A stretch of 64,000 nt of DNA. It comes from Fibrobacter sp. UWB5. GTDB taxonomy: Bacteria; Fibrobacterota; Fibrobacteria; Fibrobacterales; Fibrobacteraceae. Under the pieces are notes generated by a model. It saw nothing but the letters and a program-made list of their open reading frames with translations. It was not told the DNA's origin and did no database searches. The stretch is taken from contig NZ_MWQH01000002.1 of assembly GCF_002210295.1 (NCBI RefSeq), positions 248,001-312,000 on the forward strand, in the 5' to 3' direction. Position numbers and translations under genes: made by a program. Below, piece by piece: positions 42,153 through 51,791 of the stretch (positions are counted from its first letter, which is position 1; every line of letters starts with the position of its first letter).

Positions 42153-43673
42153 GTGAAGAAAACATTGTTTAATAATTTGAAAACGACACAATTGATTGTG
42201 GTGACGTTGCTGTGCTCTATGGCGTTGACGTCCTGCTTGTTTGATTCTGACGATAATGGCTTGGAATCTTGGCTCTCTGACCGCGGCCTTCCGAATAGCT
42301 ACCAAGTGCAAACTTTGACCATCGATAACATCAAGCCGTCTTCGGTCGAGGTGAATTTCGATATGCGTCCCAAGTCCGCCGATGTGAATGCTGTGCTTGG
42401 TCATGTTTCGAACCTCACGCATGACTTGGTTTTTGATTTGGCCTATTCGGATACGAGTTTCATGAAGAAAATGAGCAAGTCCGATACCGCGGGTGCGTTC
42501 CTCATTCTTTCGTGGCTTAAGCCGTTCTACAATGCAAAGCAGTATCCCAGCGATTCCCTGCCGTTCGACGACGAAGTCGAAGTGACGGTAAGCTGGAAAC
42601 TTGAAACGAACAACAAGGATTCTTACAAGTCGTATTTCAACAAGATTACCAAGATCGCTGATTCGACTTGGTACAAGGAACTGACGGAATGGGAGAGCGA
42701 TGGCTCTGCCGATACCGTGGTCAACATGAAGCGCGTGAAAAACGATACGACGACCGCAGTTCGTCTTGACCTTCCGTCTGCCTTGGTAAAACAACTCAAG
42801 AAGGTGAAGGGCTCCGCTCATTTGCAGTTGCGCCTTTCTGCCCCTAACGCACCTCGTCTTTACCGCTTCTATGGAGACGCCTCTTCCACTTATCCGCCGT
42901 CTCTGGTGCTCTATTCCGATTCTACAACCTACATGAAGCCGACTCCGAATCCGTTCCGTATGGCCAATATCGTGAAAAACGAAGAAGAATGCCCGGAATG
43001 CGCCATTCTTCATGGCGGTGGAGTTTTTGATTCCCTGGTGGTGGAAATTCCGTCCGAACCTATCCTTGAGGCCCTGTCCGAATTCTATGGCGATGAATTC
43101 CCGTTCACCAAGGGCGACAGTAACGATGTCCGCCAGACGGTGATTCATGCACAAATCACGATGGCCCGCGATGACTCCAAGGGAAACAACGAACTGGGAC
43201 TTCCGATCCAGATCGTGGCCGGCTCTTATGTCGACAGTGCCGACATGCGTTATCTGGATACCGCCGACCTCCGCTACCGCCGTATGGAAAGGTACCGCCT
43301 CGATACCGCGGTAATCTTGAGCGAGGGCCACCAGAACCTGGTGTTCCATGATGGCGATTCCTTGACACTTCAGCTTTCGTATGGTTTCCGCGATTTCCTC
43401 AATAAGGCAAGCGATGGCCGTAGCATGAAGTTCAGCATGCGTATTGGCTGGCCGTTCTTGCAAGAAAAGATGACTGTTTACAGGGACACGATCATTACCA
43501 AAAAGACGAAGGTGGTGTCCGCTAAAGGCGATACGACTTATAAAACCAAGAACGATACTCTTTACAAGTACTTCGGTTATTTTGACTATGCCCGCTACGA
43601 TTTCTCGACGGCAATGGAGAATCCGATGACCGTCAAACTCTGGCTTGCATCCAAGCGGGAGGATGAAAAATGA
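42153..43673 (+). CDS. envelope lipoprotein coupled to a beta-barrel protein
   Basis: 506 residues, GTG start at 42153 with GGAG 10 nt upstream. The signal peptide ends in lipobox 'LTSC' (Cys 28). The remainder is beta-rich, with many Asp-Thr/Asp-Ser pairs and no Ser-run linker; a middle segment with 'TAVRLDLPSALVKQLKK' and 'LQLRLSAPNAPRLYRF' looks like a DNRLRE/carbohydrate-binding-like fold, but I would not assign it. It overlaps the barrel gene by 4 bp, so the pair probably forms an outer-membrane complex. Confidence 0.82.
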   Translation: MKKTLFNNLKTTQLIVVTLLCSMALTSCLFDSDDNGLESWLSDRGLPNSYQVQTLTIDNIKPSSVEVNFDMRPKSADVNAVLGHVSNLTHDLVFDLAYSDTSFMKKMSKSDTAGAFLILSWLKPFYNAKQYPSDSLPFDDEVEVTVSWKLETNNKDSYKSYFNKITKIADSTWYKELTEWESDGSADTVVNMKRVKNDTTTAVRLDLPSALVKQLKKVKGSAHLQLRLSAPNAPRLYRFYGDASSTYPPSLVLYSDSTTYMKPTPNPFRMANIVKNEEECPECAILHGGGVFDSLVVEIPSEPILEALSEFYGDEFPFTKGDSNDVRQTVIHAQITMARDDSKGNNELGLPIQIVAGSYVDSADMRYLDTADLRYRRMERYRLDTAVILSEGHQNLVFHDGDSLTLQLSYGFRDFLNKASDGRSMKFSMRIGWPFLQEKMTVYRDTIITKKTKVVSAKGDTTYKTKNDTLYKYFGYFDYARYDFSTAMENPMTVKLWLASKREDEK

Positions 43674-44911
43674 AAAAGTTTTTGCTTGCGTTAGGTGTTT
43701 TTTCGGGTTTTGCTTTTTCTTCGATGATCGGTTTGGATGCCTTGGGCGAAGAAAACGTCATGGGCGGTACCGCTTCGGCTGCAGGCCGTGGCTTTGCCGG
43801 TAACGCCAAGACGGGTGATGCCGAAGGTCTTTCTGTGGTGAACCCGGCTCGCTTGGCTTTCGATGCGAAGGTGGTCTTTAACCTGAACTTCTCGATGGAG
43901 CTTGATGGTGCCCGCAATGGTGGCGAACATTACGCCTATTCCAGCTTGTCGATGCCGTCTTTCAACCTTTCGTTCCCCATGGGTTCGTTCGGTGCGATGG
44001 GTCTTTCGTTGTGGCAGCATTATGCCGCGTCTTTTGAAGACGAATACAAGAACAAGGAAACCCATGCGAACGCAAAGCTGGAATACAAGGGGAGCGTCTA
44101 TGAACTCGTTCCGACTTACGCCGTCCGCTTGCCGTTCTTCCGTTCGCTTTCTTTGGGCGCGTCCGCTCACGTCGTGATGGGAAATAACTCCAGAAACCTG
44201 ACTCTTGGCGCCAACAATGAGGGTATCGACAAGAGCGATTCCTGGGCGACAGGCGACTACATTCTTTCGGACTATGTTGAAGGCGCCTGGGAAATCAAGG
44301 ACCATCCGGCATACTACACGGGAGCTCTCCAGTATCGTGGCAAAAACGCCTCTTACTTCTTCTCGTTTACGACGGGCTATACTCTGCTGAACACGCTGGA
44401 CTACAACTTTAGATTCACCGAATTGGATACGCTGGAATCCTCCCGTGTTAAGCGCGAAATCGATGTGCCCGCCATGCTTGCGACCGGTATCAACTACCGT
44501 TTGGCAAAGCGCCACAATGTCATGATGGACTTGACCTGGCGCGTGTGGGACAAGGATATCGAAAACATTGCGGGCGGTTGGAATATGCCCGAGGTGACAG
44601 AAACCCAGACGGACTTTATGGTTTCGCTCGGTTACCAGTTTGACGGCAGCCCGCTGTTCTATGAATCTTACTGGAACCGTATCAACTACCGTGCAGGTGC
44701 CTGGTACAGAAACTGGTATATCAAGGATGTTTTTGAAGTGGGTGGCTCGATTGGCGGCGGATTCCCGCTGGGTCGCAAGGGGACTACAATCGATGTCGCT
44801 TTCCAGGGGGGCAAGCGCTTCTCCGATGTCAAGTCGGAATGGGAAGAAATGTTCGTCGGCCTGCGAATCGGTTTGACCGGTATCGCGACCTGGGGACAGG
44901 AGCGTAGGTAG
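43670..44911 (+). CDS. outer-membrane beta-barrel protein (OmpP1/FadL-like)
   Basis: 413 residues. Signal peptide MKKFLLALGVFSGFAFSS. The start of the mature protein, 'ALGEENVMGGTASAAGRGFAGNAKTGDAEGLSVVNPARLAF' in parts, has the glycine-rich hatch-like features of FadL/OmpP1-type channels. Alternating hydrophobic strands follow ('YELVPTYAVRLPF', 'FMVSLGYQF', 'AGAWYRNWYIKDVFEVGGSIGGGFPLG'), ending in a barrel-like strand. It is a probable transporter or channel for hydrophobic substrates; which one is unknown. The ATG overlaps the lipoprotein stop. Confidence 0.8.
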   Translation: MKKFLLALGVFSGFAFSSMIGLDALGEENVMGGTASAAGRGFAGNAKTGDAEGLSVVNPARLAFDAKVVFNLNFSMELDGARNGGEHYAYSSLSMPSFNLSFPMGSFGAMGLSLWQHYAASFEDEYKNKETHANAKLEYKGSVYELVPTYAVRLPFFRSLSLGASAHVVMGNNSRNLTLGANNEGIDKSDSWATGDYILSDYVEGAWEIKDHPAYYTGALQYRGKNASYFFSFTTGYTLLNTLDYNFRFTELDTLESSRVKREIDVPAMLATGINYRLAKRHNVMMDLTWRVWDKDIENIAGGWNMPEVTETQTDFMVSLGYQFDGSPLFYESYWNRINYRAGAWYRNWYIKDVFEVGGSIGGGFPLGRKGTTIDVAFQGGKRFSDVKSEWEEMFVGLRIGLTGIATWGQERR

Positions 44912-44935
44912 GATTTTTAATGAAGGAGGCCTAGT

Positions 44936-46120
44936 ATGGCTATAAAAAAAGAGACTGAAACAAAATCCAAGGTTAAGACTGCAAAGTCCACGACTCTCAA
45001 GGCGATGAAAGACGCCGAAGAAAAGGCCGTGAAGGCTGTGGCCAAGGTGAAGAAGGCTGCCGCAACGAAGGTCTCCAAGATCTCCGACGAAGTCAAGAAG
45101 GTAACCGCCAAGAAGACGACTACGGCCAAGACGACTGCCAAGACCGCTGCAACCAAGGCTGCAGAAAAACCGGCTGCCAAGACAACTGCTGCTAAAACCG
45201 CTGTTAAGGCTGCTGCAACGAAGGCCGCCGCTGTCAAAACGGCTGTGAAGACGGCTGCAAAAACCGCAGTCAAAAAGGTGGCTTCGAAGACCGCTACAAA
45301 GGCCAAGGCGTCCGAAAAGGAAGTCGCCAAGCTCGCACAGTCTTTCGATGCCGAATACCTGGTACTCATGCAGAAGGACCCGAACTGGATGCATGCCTTC
45401 TGGGAAGTATCTGAAAACAGAATTAATGAAGCAAAGCACGGTAAGGGGAAAATCGTTCTTCGCCTGTTCGACATTGCTGACGACCTTACGGTGCAGCGCG
45501 GCAAGAAGCGCAAGTTCCGCGATGTCGAAGTTCCGGCAAATGCCCGTAGCTGGTATGTCGAAAACACCGCCGGCAAGTCCTGCGTCGCCGTTCTCGGCGC
45601 CGTGTCCGGCAAGAATTTCAAGCCCATCGTGGAATCGGCTCCGGTCATGACTTTTGACAAGTCCGCTGCCGCTCCTGCCGCAGACGATGCCTTTGCCAAG
45701 GCATCTCTTGGTGGCAATACCCTCGGCAACTTCATGAGTTCCGGATTCTCGAGCCAGACGGCTGAATCCTGGCTCAAGAGCCTGGGCGGAAACTTCGGTA
45801 GTTCTTCTGAATCCATGTTCTCCGGTGCTCTTTCTAGCGCTGCCTTGCAGTCCAACAACATCGAAGTCGCCAAGGATTCCGTGAACTACGGTAAGGATTT
45901 CTTCCTCTGGGTCAAGACCCGCTTGATCGTTTACGGCGGAACCCGTCCGGACGCTCACCTCCAGGTGCGCGGTGAACCGTTCCCGCTGAACCCGGATGGC
46001 ACCTTCAGCTTTGAAGAAGACCTGCCGGATTCTACGAAGATCATTCCGGTGTTTGCGACCGACAAGGATGGCGATTTCCCGACCACGATCGTTCCGATTG
46101 TCGTAAAGCGCACGGAGTAA
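44936..46120 (+). CDS. histone-H1-like tail fused to a DUF4912 domain
   Basis: 394 residues; AAGGAGG precedes the ATG. Residues 1-130 are almost entirely Lys, Ala, Thr and Val in AAKT/KTAA repeats, like histone H1 or HctB-type DNA-binding tails. From residue 135, 'YLVLMQKDPNWMHAFWEVSENRI' matches DUF4912, ending with 'RLIVYGGTRPDAHLQVRGEPFPLNPDGTFSF'. DUF4912 genes are often next to GH57 (DUF1957) branching enzymes, exactly as here (9-bp gap), so a role in glycogen metabolism is likely. Whether the basic tail binds DNA, RNA or polysaccharide is unknown. Confidence 0.85.
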   Translation: MAIKKETETKSKVKTAKSTTLKAMKDAEEKAVKAVAKVKKAAATKVSKISDEVKKVTAKKTTTAKTTAKTAATKAAEKPAAKTTAAKTAVKAAATKAAAVKTAVKTAAKTAVKKVASKTATKAKASEKEVAKLAQSFDAEYLVLMQKDPNWMHAFWEVSENRINEAKHGKGKIVLRLFDIADDLTVQRGKKRKFRDVEVPANARSWYVENTAGKSCVAVLGAVSGKNFKPIVESAPVMTFDKSAAAPAADDAFAKASLGGNTLGNFMSSGFSSQTAESWLKSLGGNFGSSSESMFSGALSSAALQSNNIEVAKDSVNYGKDFFLWVKTRLIVYGGTRPDAHLQVRGEPFPLNPDGTFSFEEDLPDSTKIIPVFATDKDGDFPTTIVPIVVKRTE

Positions 46121-46129
46121 TCCGTTTTA

Positions 46130-47728
46130 ATGGGAGCTCCCGGAAAAATCATTTTCCTGATGCACGCACATTTACCTTTTGTGCGGCATCCGGAATATAA
46201 ACGCTTTTTCGAAGAGAACTGGCTGTTCGAGGCTATTGCCGAAACGTACCTGCCTTTGGTGCAGGCTATGCGCCGTCTCCTGGAAAAGGGTGTTCCCGGG
46301 ACGCTTAACTTGAGCGTTTCGCCCCCGCTTATCGAAATGCTTTCGGACGAAAGCTTGCTCAATAAGTTTTCGGAGCATTTGAAACACCAGCTCAAGCTGA
46401 TTGAAAAAGAAGTGGCCCGCAATGCGGGTACGGACTTAGAAACTCTTTCGCATTTTTACCTTTCGCGCCAGCACACGCTAATTGACTTGTGGGAAAACCG
46501 CATCCATCGCAATCTGCTGGCAGAATTCCTGGAACTTGAAAAAGCGGGCAAACTGAACTTGCTCACTTGCGTGGGCACGCACCCGTTCTTGCCGGCCTAC
46601 CAGAGCGATCCGGCCTCTATCCGCATGCAGCTCGATGTGACGGTGCGGGCGTTCGAGCGTGCTTTCGGCCGTAAGCCCATGGGCGTGTGGCTCCCGGAAT
46701 GCGGCTACTTTCCGGGACTCGACAAGTACCTCGCCGAATTCGGCCTGCATTATTTCTTCCTGGAAACCCACGGTGTATTGCTTGCTTCGCCCACGCCCAA
46801 GTACGGCGTGTTCACGCCGCTGCGTACCACGCAGGGGCTTTATTGCATGGGCCGCGAACAGAAAAGTTCCATGGAAGTCTGGAGCCGCCGTACAGGTTAT
46901 CCGGGCCATCCCGAGTACCGCGAATTCTTTACCGATATTTCGAAAAACCGCCCGCGCGATTATTTGGGCGAATACTTCTTTGCCGGCGATACGCCCATTG
47001 ATTCTGGATTCAAGTACAACCGCATTACCGGTGGCGAACACAAAGAAATTTACCGCCCGTGGAACGCGATGAAACTCGCCGAAGACCATGCGCGACTTTT
47101 CGTGGTGAACCGCGAAGCGACCATTTCAGAATTGCTGGTGAACATGGAAGGCCATAAGGCCGCCATGCTTTGCCCCTACGACGCGGAACTCTTTGGACAC
47201 TGGTGGTTCGAAGGCCCGATTTTCCTTGAAGAGATGCTGATGCGCGCCGCGTCATCGTCGGTGATTGAATTTGCAGGCGCAGACCAGGTGATGACCTGTT
47301 CTGCAGACCCCGATGCCCATGAACCGGCGTTTTCAAGCTGGGGTGAAGGCGGCTTCGGTTCCGTTTGGATTAACGGAGAAACGGACAAGTATTACCCGCA
47401 ATCTTACCGCATGCGCGCCATGATCGATCACTTGATGTCTATTCGTGAAAAGATGGGCGCTCAGTCGCCCCGCGGAAAGTTGCTTGCTCGCTATATTAAG
47501 CAAATGGAGCGAGAACTCATGTTGTTCCAGGCTTCGGACTGGGCATTCATGATCCATAACCATTCGGCAGAGGGGTATGCCCGCCGCCGTTTAGACGACC
47601 ATTATAAAAATGGTCATGATTTGTTTGCGGAAGCCTGCAAGGCCATTTTGCGTAATACCGATAAGCCGGCTGCCAGTTCCATTTTGCCGAAACTCGAAGA
47701 AACCAACAATATCTTCAGCTGGCTTTAA
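46130..47728 (+). CDS. GH57-family 1,4-alpha-glucan branching enzyme
   Basis: 532 residues. GH57 motifs: 'MHAHLPFVRHPEY' at the start, 'THPFLPAYQ', the nucleophile Glu190 in 'WLPECGYFPG', and the acid/base Asp351 in 'PYDAELFGHWWFEGP'. Length and the following DUF1957 helical region ('SDWAFMIHNHSAEGYARRR') match archaeal/bacterial GH57 branching enzymes. It creates alpha-1,6 branches in glycogen; Fibrobacter stores glycogen. It follows the DUF4912 gene by 9 bp and converges with the metalloprotease-like gene (4-bp overlap). Confidence 0.93.
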   Translation: MGAPGKIIFLMHAHLPFVRHPEYKRFFEENWLFEAIAETYLPLVQAMRRLLEKGVPGTLNLSVSPPLIEMLSDESLLNKFSEHLKHQLKLIEKEVARNAGTDLETLSHFYLSRQHTLIDLWENRIHRNLLAEFLELEKAGKLNLLTCVGTHPFLPAYQSDPASIRMQLDVTVRAFERAFGRKPMGVWLPECGYFPGLDKYLAEFGLHYFFLETHGVLLASPTPKYGVFTPLRTTQGLYCMGREQKSSMEVWSRRTGYPGHPEYREFFTDISKNRPRDYLGEYFFAGDTPIDSGFKYNRITGGEHKEIYRPWNAMKLAEDHARLFVVNREATISELLVNMEGHKAAMLCPYDAELFGHWWFEGPIFLEEMLMRAASSSVIEFAGADQVMTCSADPDAHEPAFSSWGEGGFGSVWINGETDKYYPQSYRMRAMIDHLMSIREKMGAQSPRGKLLARYIKQMERELMLFQASDWAFMIHNHSAEGYARRRLDDHYKNGHDLFAEACKAILRNTDKPAASSILPKLEETNNIFSWL

Positions 47729-49359
47729 TAAACAATTATAAAGTCTTTCAGCTTGCCGCTATTGCCGATTCTAAAGCGGTAAACGCCCGGAACCAGAAGC
47801 GATTTGACTTCGCGTTCGTCAATGCAATGGGTGCTGGTGCTGTACTTGATTCTGGTAATCAGGTTGCCGCGGCGGTTACGGATTTCAATGTAATCCTTGT
47901 TGTGGGGGAGCGGCGTAAAGCAAAGGGAGCCCTCTCGCCAAGGCGTGGGGTAGGCGCGCATGGTGGAATCCTTGAATACGGTAGGAACCGGATCGTCTTC
48001 GAAGAAGCGGCTGAATACCCAAAGGGTAGAATCGGGTGAGCCCTTGCCGAAGAATTCGGTCTTGGCGGAATCAATGCTGTTCGTTGTCGGCAAGAAACGT
48101 ATGGTGTAAGAGTCTGAATAGATGGCGACGGCGGAGGCTCTGCCCTTGAACTTGGACATGTCGGGAGATCCGTTGGATTTGTAATCGTAGGCGACGTAGT
48201 CCAGCGTCGGTGCTTCAAAAGATTTGGACTGCACTTCTGTCTTGAATTCAGGCCATCTCGACTGGTCATTTACAATCATGAACGAGGAATCGACCAGTTC
48301 GCTTCTCTTTCCAGTGAAAGCAAGTCTTGTGGCGAAATCGTGGAACAGGGAATCTGCCGAAAGGTTCTTTTTCTTGGCGACTTGCGTCAACTGGTATTGG
48401 AAATTTCTGTTGGGTTCTTTATTGAAATTTTCCCAGATCAACCTGTTCACGTCGTGCCCCACATGGTTATGCAGGTACATGAACAAGATGCCTGCGCCGT
48501 AAGGCTTTGAAAGCGTGGTGTAGGGCTTTCCGACATTTTCGGCCATGGAAGAAAGGTTTTCAAAGTAATCGTCGACATCGGGGGCGGCGATTTCTTCGAC
48601 GCCGGAAGCGGAGGCTTCGAACCAGAAATTCACGGAGGTGTTCAAATAACGGAATTGAATGGCGTGATAAAGTTCGTGAATAGCCGTTACCCGGAGTGCC
48701 GCCATAAAGTTCTTGGCGTAGGAGTAGTTGTAAATGGGGTGCGTGAATTCTTCGGTAGCGCGGGAGTAGGGGCAGGTTTTATCGCCAAAGGTAACGGAAT
48801 CGGTAATCGCGCCACCATTCGGGACATGCTTGAAATCATTCTCGATAAGCAGTACGCTTTCTTCTCCGTCCATCGGAATCGTGAGGCCGAAGCAGAAATA
48901 GCAGGGTTCGCTAAAGAAGGAACGGTAATGGCGCAATGTCGACATGTCGATGACTTCGACGGGATAAAGTTCGTCGTGGGTCGGCATTTCGTAGTGGTAG
49001 GTCTCGAAATATCCCTTGGGCGTGCGCATCCCCGATTTGTTTATATGGAAGTCCCAGGCGTACTCAAGGGCTTTTTCCAGAGAGTCGATATAGGCCTTGG
49101 TCGTTTTGTGGGGACCTTCGAGCGTATAGAAAATTTCGAAGTGCTTGGTCGTGCGGGTGTAAACGCTGTCGTACAAGTTGCTGGCGGTACACGCCGTGCC
49201 CGTAGACAGAGCGGCTGTTTTGGGCGCGTTCACCGGCTTGATGGTCTTGTTCCTGTTTTTAAGGTAATCCATCATCTGGGCGGTGCCGCAGACATGGCCT
49301 GAATAAGCAAGCGTCGCAAGACTCAAAAAAAGTGCAGTTAGCCAACCCAAATGCTTCAT
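47725..49359 (-). CDS. secreted putative zinc metalloprotease (HExxH)
   Basis: 544 residues. Signal peptide MKHLGWLTALFLSLATLAYSG. The zinc motif is 'AIHELYHAIQFRY' (about residues 224-236), with a downstream acidic segment 'WFEASASGVEEIAAPDVDDY' that may supply the third ligand. The arrangement recalls the MXAN_6640-like putative metalloproteases. The carboxy end ('EIRNRRGNLITRI...VPGVYRFRIGNSGKLKDFIIVY' in parts) is a beta-rich domain like secretion tails in these bacteria. Overlaps the UbiD gene by 4 bp on the same strand. Confidence 0.8.
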   Translation of the reverse strand: MKHLGWLTALFLSLATLAYSGHVCGTAQMMDYLKNRNKTIKPVNAPKTAALSTGTACTASNLYDSVYTRTTKHFEIFYTLEGPHKTTKAYIDSLEKALEYAWDFHINKSGMRTPKGYFETYHYEMPTHDELYPVEVIDMSTLRHYRSFFSEPCYFCFGLTIPMDGEESVLLIENDFKHVPNGGAITDSVTFGDKTCPYSRATEEFTHPIYNYSYAKNFMAALRVTAIHELYHAIQFRYLNTSVNFWFEASASGVEEIAAPDVDDYFENLSSMAENVGKPYTTLSKPYGAGILFMYLHNHVGHDVNRLIWENFNKEPNRNFQYQLTQVAKKKNLSADSLFHDFATRLAFTGKRSELVDSSFMIVNDQSRWPEFKTEVQSKSFEAPTLDYVAYDYKSNGSPDMSKFKGRASAVAIYSDSYTIRFLPTTNSIDSAKTEFFGKGSPDSTLWVFSRFFEDDPVPTVFKDSTMRAYPTPWREGSLCFTPLPHNKDYIEIRNRRGNLITRIKYSTSTHCIDEREVKSLLVPGVYRFRIGNSGKLKDFIIVY

Positions 49360-51209
49360 TTACAACCCCCCAAAACTTTTTCTTCCTCCAAAACTTGACG
49401 TGCGCGCTCACGAATTTCTTCGGGAACGGTAAGCGCTTTTTGATGGTGGGGCTTGATGCGTGCATCCACCATCAACGGGGCCTCACATGCCCAGTGTTTT
49501 TCGCAGACTTGGGCGCGGTAGCCGAAAACGTCCTTCGCCGGGTCTGAACGCGTAAAGGTCAGCCACAAGAAATCGCGAAGATTGCCGCTGTCCAGAGAAG
49601 AATCGAGTTCAGAATCGACTATCGAGATCCAGGGGTAATTCTCGCGGAATTCCCAGTGGGCGAGAGCCTCTTCGATTTGTGCCATAAAGGCATCGCGGGT
49701 GGTGCTATCGTAGGCGGGACCCTGCAGAACAATCACGCCTGACATCGGGATTTTGGCTGCGGTAATTCCCGGAATCTTGAGCGTCTGCAAATCTTCGGGA
49801 TTGTGGCGGAGCTTGCGCTTCTTTAGGCCTGCGGCGGCAAGCGTCAGCTTGGAACCATGATTCAGCTTGCTTCCGGTGTAGTCCAGCGTGTCGATGCTCG
49901 TGCTCGTTTCGAAATGCAAGTCGCGGCTAAAGTTGATTCGTTCCAGCACATGGCCGAAGAATCCGGCCACATCGTTGACGTCAATTTTACGGCCAGCCTC
50001 TTCGTCTTCGGCTGCGGCAATCAAAAGGTACTTGGTCAAGCTCGCCTGATTGAACCCGAGAATCGCGTTTGCTGTTTTCAAAAGTTCAAGAGGTTCGCGG
50101 TCTTCGGGCTTGGCAAAGGGCCTAAAGCGTTCGTGGGCAAGCGCCAGGCAAAGCGGGTGCACTCCGGCGTCATCGACGGCGTGGAGCGCCACAAGTCCCG
50201 GAATCGATGCCGGAACCATGGGCTTTGTAATCTGGTGGATAAAACTCCCGAACAAGGTGTCTTCTTGCGGCGGGCGCCCTACGACTGTAAAGGGGTAGAT
50301 GGCGTTCTTCTTGCACAAGACTTTCTTGACTTTCAGGAACGGGAACGGATGCCTATCGGAATAGTAGCCGATGTGGTCTCCGAAGGGACCTTCGGGCTTT
50401 AAATCCGGCTGAAGTTCGCCCAGAATGCAAAAGTCCGCATCGCTCGAAACCAGGTAGCCGTCGTGGATAAAGTAACGGAACCGCTTGCCGCCGAGCATGC
50501 CAGCGAACAGGAGCTCGCTCAGGTTTTCGGGCATGGGCATCACGGCAGCCACCGTCTGCGCCGGCGTGCCTCCGATAAAGATGCTCACCTTGAGCGGTCT
50601 GCCTTCTTCAATGGCCTTTTGGTGGTGTCTGGCGATATCGCGCTTGATTTGGTAATGCAGCCCGCATTCGTCGCTGGCGTATTCGTTGCCAGAAATCTGG
50701 ATGCGGTACATGCCCACGTTGGTCGTCATGACCGAGGCGTTTTCGGCGGGGCGAGTCGCCACCTGCGGAAGCGTAATAAATGCACCGCCGTCCTCTGGCC
50801 AGCAAACGAGCTGCGGCAAGTCCGAGAGCTTGCATTCCTTAAAATCGCGAATGCTTCCGCTCTTTTTCGGGAGCGAATGCAGGCCGGTGCGGGCGGCCCT
50901 CAAAAGCTTGGCAGGCGAGGCGTGCTTAAAGAACTCTACCGGATTCGACTTGAAAACTACGGCGGTCTGCGTCCCTTTCAGGGTGTCGCGGAATAAAAAA
51001 TCAAGCCGCTCTTGCGTGCCGAAGATATTGCAGACGGCCCTAAAGGGGCTTCCCTTGACATGTTCGAATAGAATGGCAGGGCCATTGTTTTCAAAAGCTT
51101 GGCGCGCGATTTCGGGCATTTCCAGGTACGGATCCACTTCACGCTGAATGCGCTTGAGCATGCCTGCTCGTTCAAGATCCAGCAGTGCCTGTTCCAAGTT
51201 TTTGTACAT
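49356..51209 (-). CDS. UbiD-family decarboxylase
   Basis: 617 residues from ATG 51209; the frame extends to 51335 but this overlaps the next gene. 'PIARQAFENNGPAILFEHVKGS', 'RYFIHDGYLVSSDADFCILGE', 'EGPFGDHIGYYSD' and 'KDVF..RAQVCEKHWACEAPLMVDARIKP' match UbiD (prenylated-FMN decarboxylase); conserved Arg and Glu residues of the E-R-E site appear within 'GPFGDHIGYYS'. UbiD enzymes act in ubiquinone or menaquinone (futalosine) synthesis or in aromatic acid degradation. No ubiX is nearby, so the cofactor partner is elsewhere. Its link to the quinone used by complex I is inference. Confidence 0.85.
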   Translation of the reverse strand: MYKNLEQALLDLERAGMLKRIQREVDPYLEMPEIARQAFENNGPAILFEHVKGSPFRAVCNIFGTQERLDFLFRDTLKGTQTAVVFKSNPVEFFKHASPAKLLRAARTGLHSLPKKSGSIRDFKECKLSDLPQLVCWPEDGGAFITLPQVATRPAENASVMTTNVGMYRIQISGNEYASDECGLHYQIKRDIARHHQKAIEEGRPLKVSIFIGGTPAQTVAAVMPMPENLSELLFAGMLGGKRFRYFIHDGYLVSSDADFCILGELQPDLKPEGPFGDHIGYYSDRHPFPFLKVKKVLCKKNAIYPFTVVGRPPQEDTLFGSFIHQITKPMVPASIPGLVALHAVDDAGVHPLCLALAHERFRPFAKPEDREPLELLKTANAILGFNQASLTKYLLIAAAEDEEAGRKIDVNDVAGFFGHVLERINFSRDLHFETSTSIDTLDYTGSKLNHGSKLTLAAAGLKKRKLRHNPEDLQTLKIPGITAAKIPMSGVIVLQGPAYDSTTRDAFMAQIEEALAHWEFRENYPWISIVDSELDSSLDSGNLRDFLWLTFTRSDPAKDVFGYRAQVCEKHWACEAPLMVDARIKPHHQKALTVPEEIRERARQVLEEEKVLGGCK

Positions 51210-51222
51210 GGAAATCTCGCTG

Positions 51223-51717
51223 CTATCCGGCGGTAGCGGATTGGTCGATGGCGTTGAACCCTTGGGTCTGTTTCTTGCTTTCGATAGCGGCGAGGGCATC
51301 GCGGGTGTCCTTGCGGCTAGCGATTGCATAAACAATCGAAGCGCTGTCCATTACTTTAGCGAAGGCTTCTTCCGGAAATTCGTTGAATCCCTGGAACGAG
51401 AATTCGTCGTAGCAGGCGGTCAAATTGCCTTCGTCCGTAAACATGTGGCTCGCATTAAAACCGCGGAAAGGTCCCTTGTCCAAGCGGACCATGATTTTCC
51501 CGTTGTTGATGGCACTGATGCGGCCTGTCCAGCTGATCTTGTGGAAACCGACCATTACCGTGTAACGGACGATTTCGCCAGCTTCGATAGCCTGGGGCAA
51601 CGTGTAATGAATAACGGGAGATTTTCCGATAGTCACGTTCATGGGCGCGTAGCGCATGGTCTCCAGCATATTTGCCAGAGTATATTCCTGCCATGAAGTT
51701 TGACTGTATTGAACCAT
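51223..51717 (-). CDS. SRPBCC/polyketide-cyclase-like protein
   Basis: 164 residues, soluble. 'GFHKISWTGRISAINNGKIMVRLDKGPFRGFNASHMFTDEGN' over the central part follows the pattern 'W.G.I......F.D.Q..GPFR.W.H.H.F' of the SRPBCC ligand-binding fold. The ligand is unknown. It precedes the UbiD gene by 13 bp, and proteins of this fold often bind hydrophobic molecules such as quinones, so a shared role is possible but unproven. Confidence 0.7.
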   Translation of the reverse strand: MVQYSQTSWQEYTLANMLETMRYAPMNVTIGKSPVIHYTLPQAIEAGEIVRYTVMVGFHKISWTGRISAINNGKIMVRLDKGPFRGFNASHMFTDEGNLTACYDEFSFQGFNEFPEEAFAKVMDSASIVYAIASRKDTRDALAAIESKKQTQGFNAIDQSATAG

Positions 51718-51791
51718 ATCTAATAATTTAGCAAAAGAATTTTCAAATGGAGTGCAGTAAAAAAATAAATTACTCTTTTTATTGCACTTTA

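Noticed and set aside
45001-45330. Tandem DNA repeat or sequencing artefact in the Lys/Ala region
   Set aside because: The repeat is at protein level; codons vary (AAG/AAA, GCC/GCT/GCA), so it is a real low-complexity tail rather than recent DNA duplication.
43691-45958. Minus-strand frame of 755 codons opposite the barrel and DUF4912 genes
   Set aside because: It crosses two real genes, and its Gly/Leu/Cys/Ser-rich part mirrors the Lys/Ala repeats of the DUF4912 gene.
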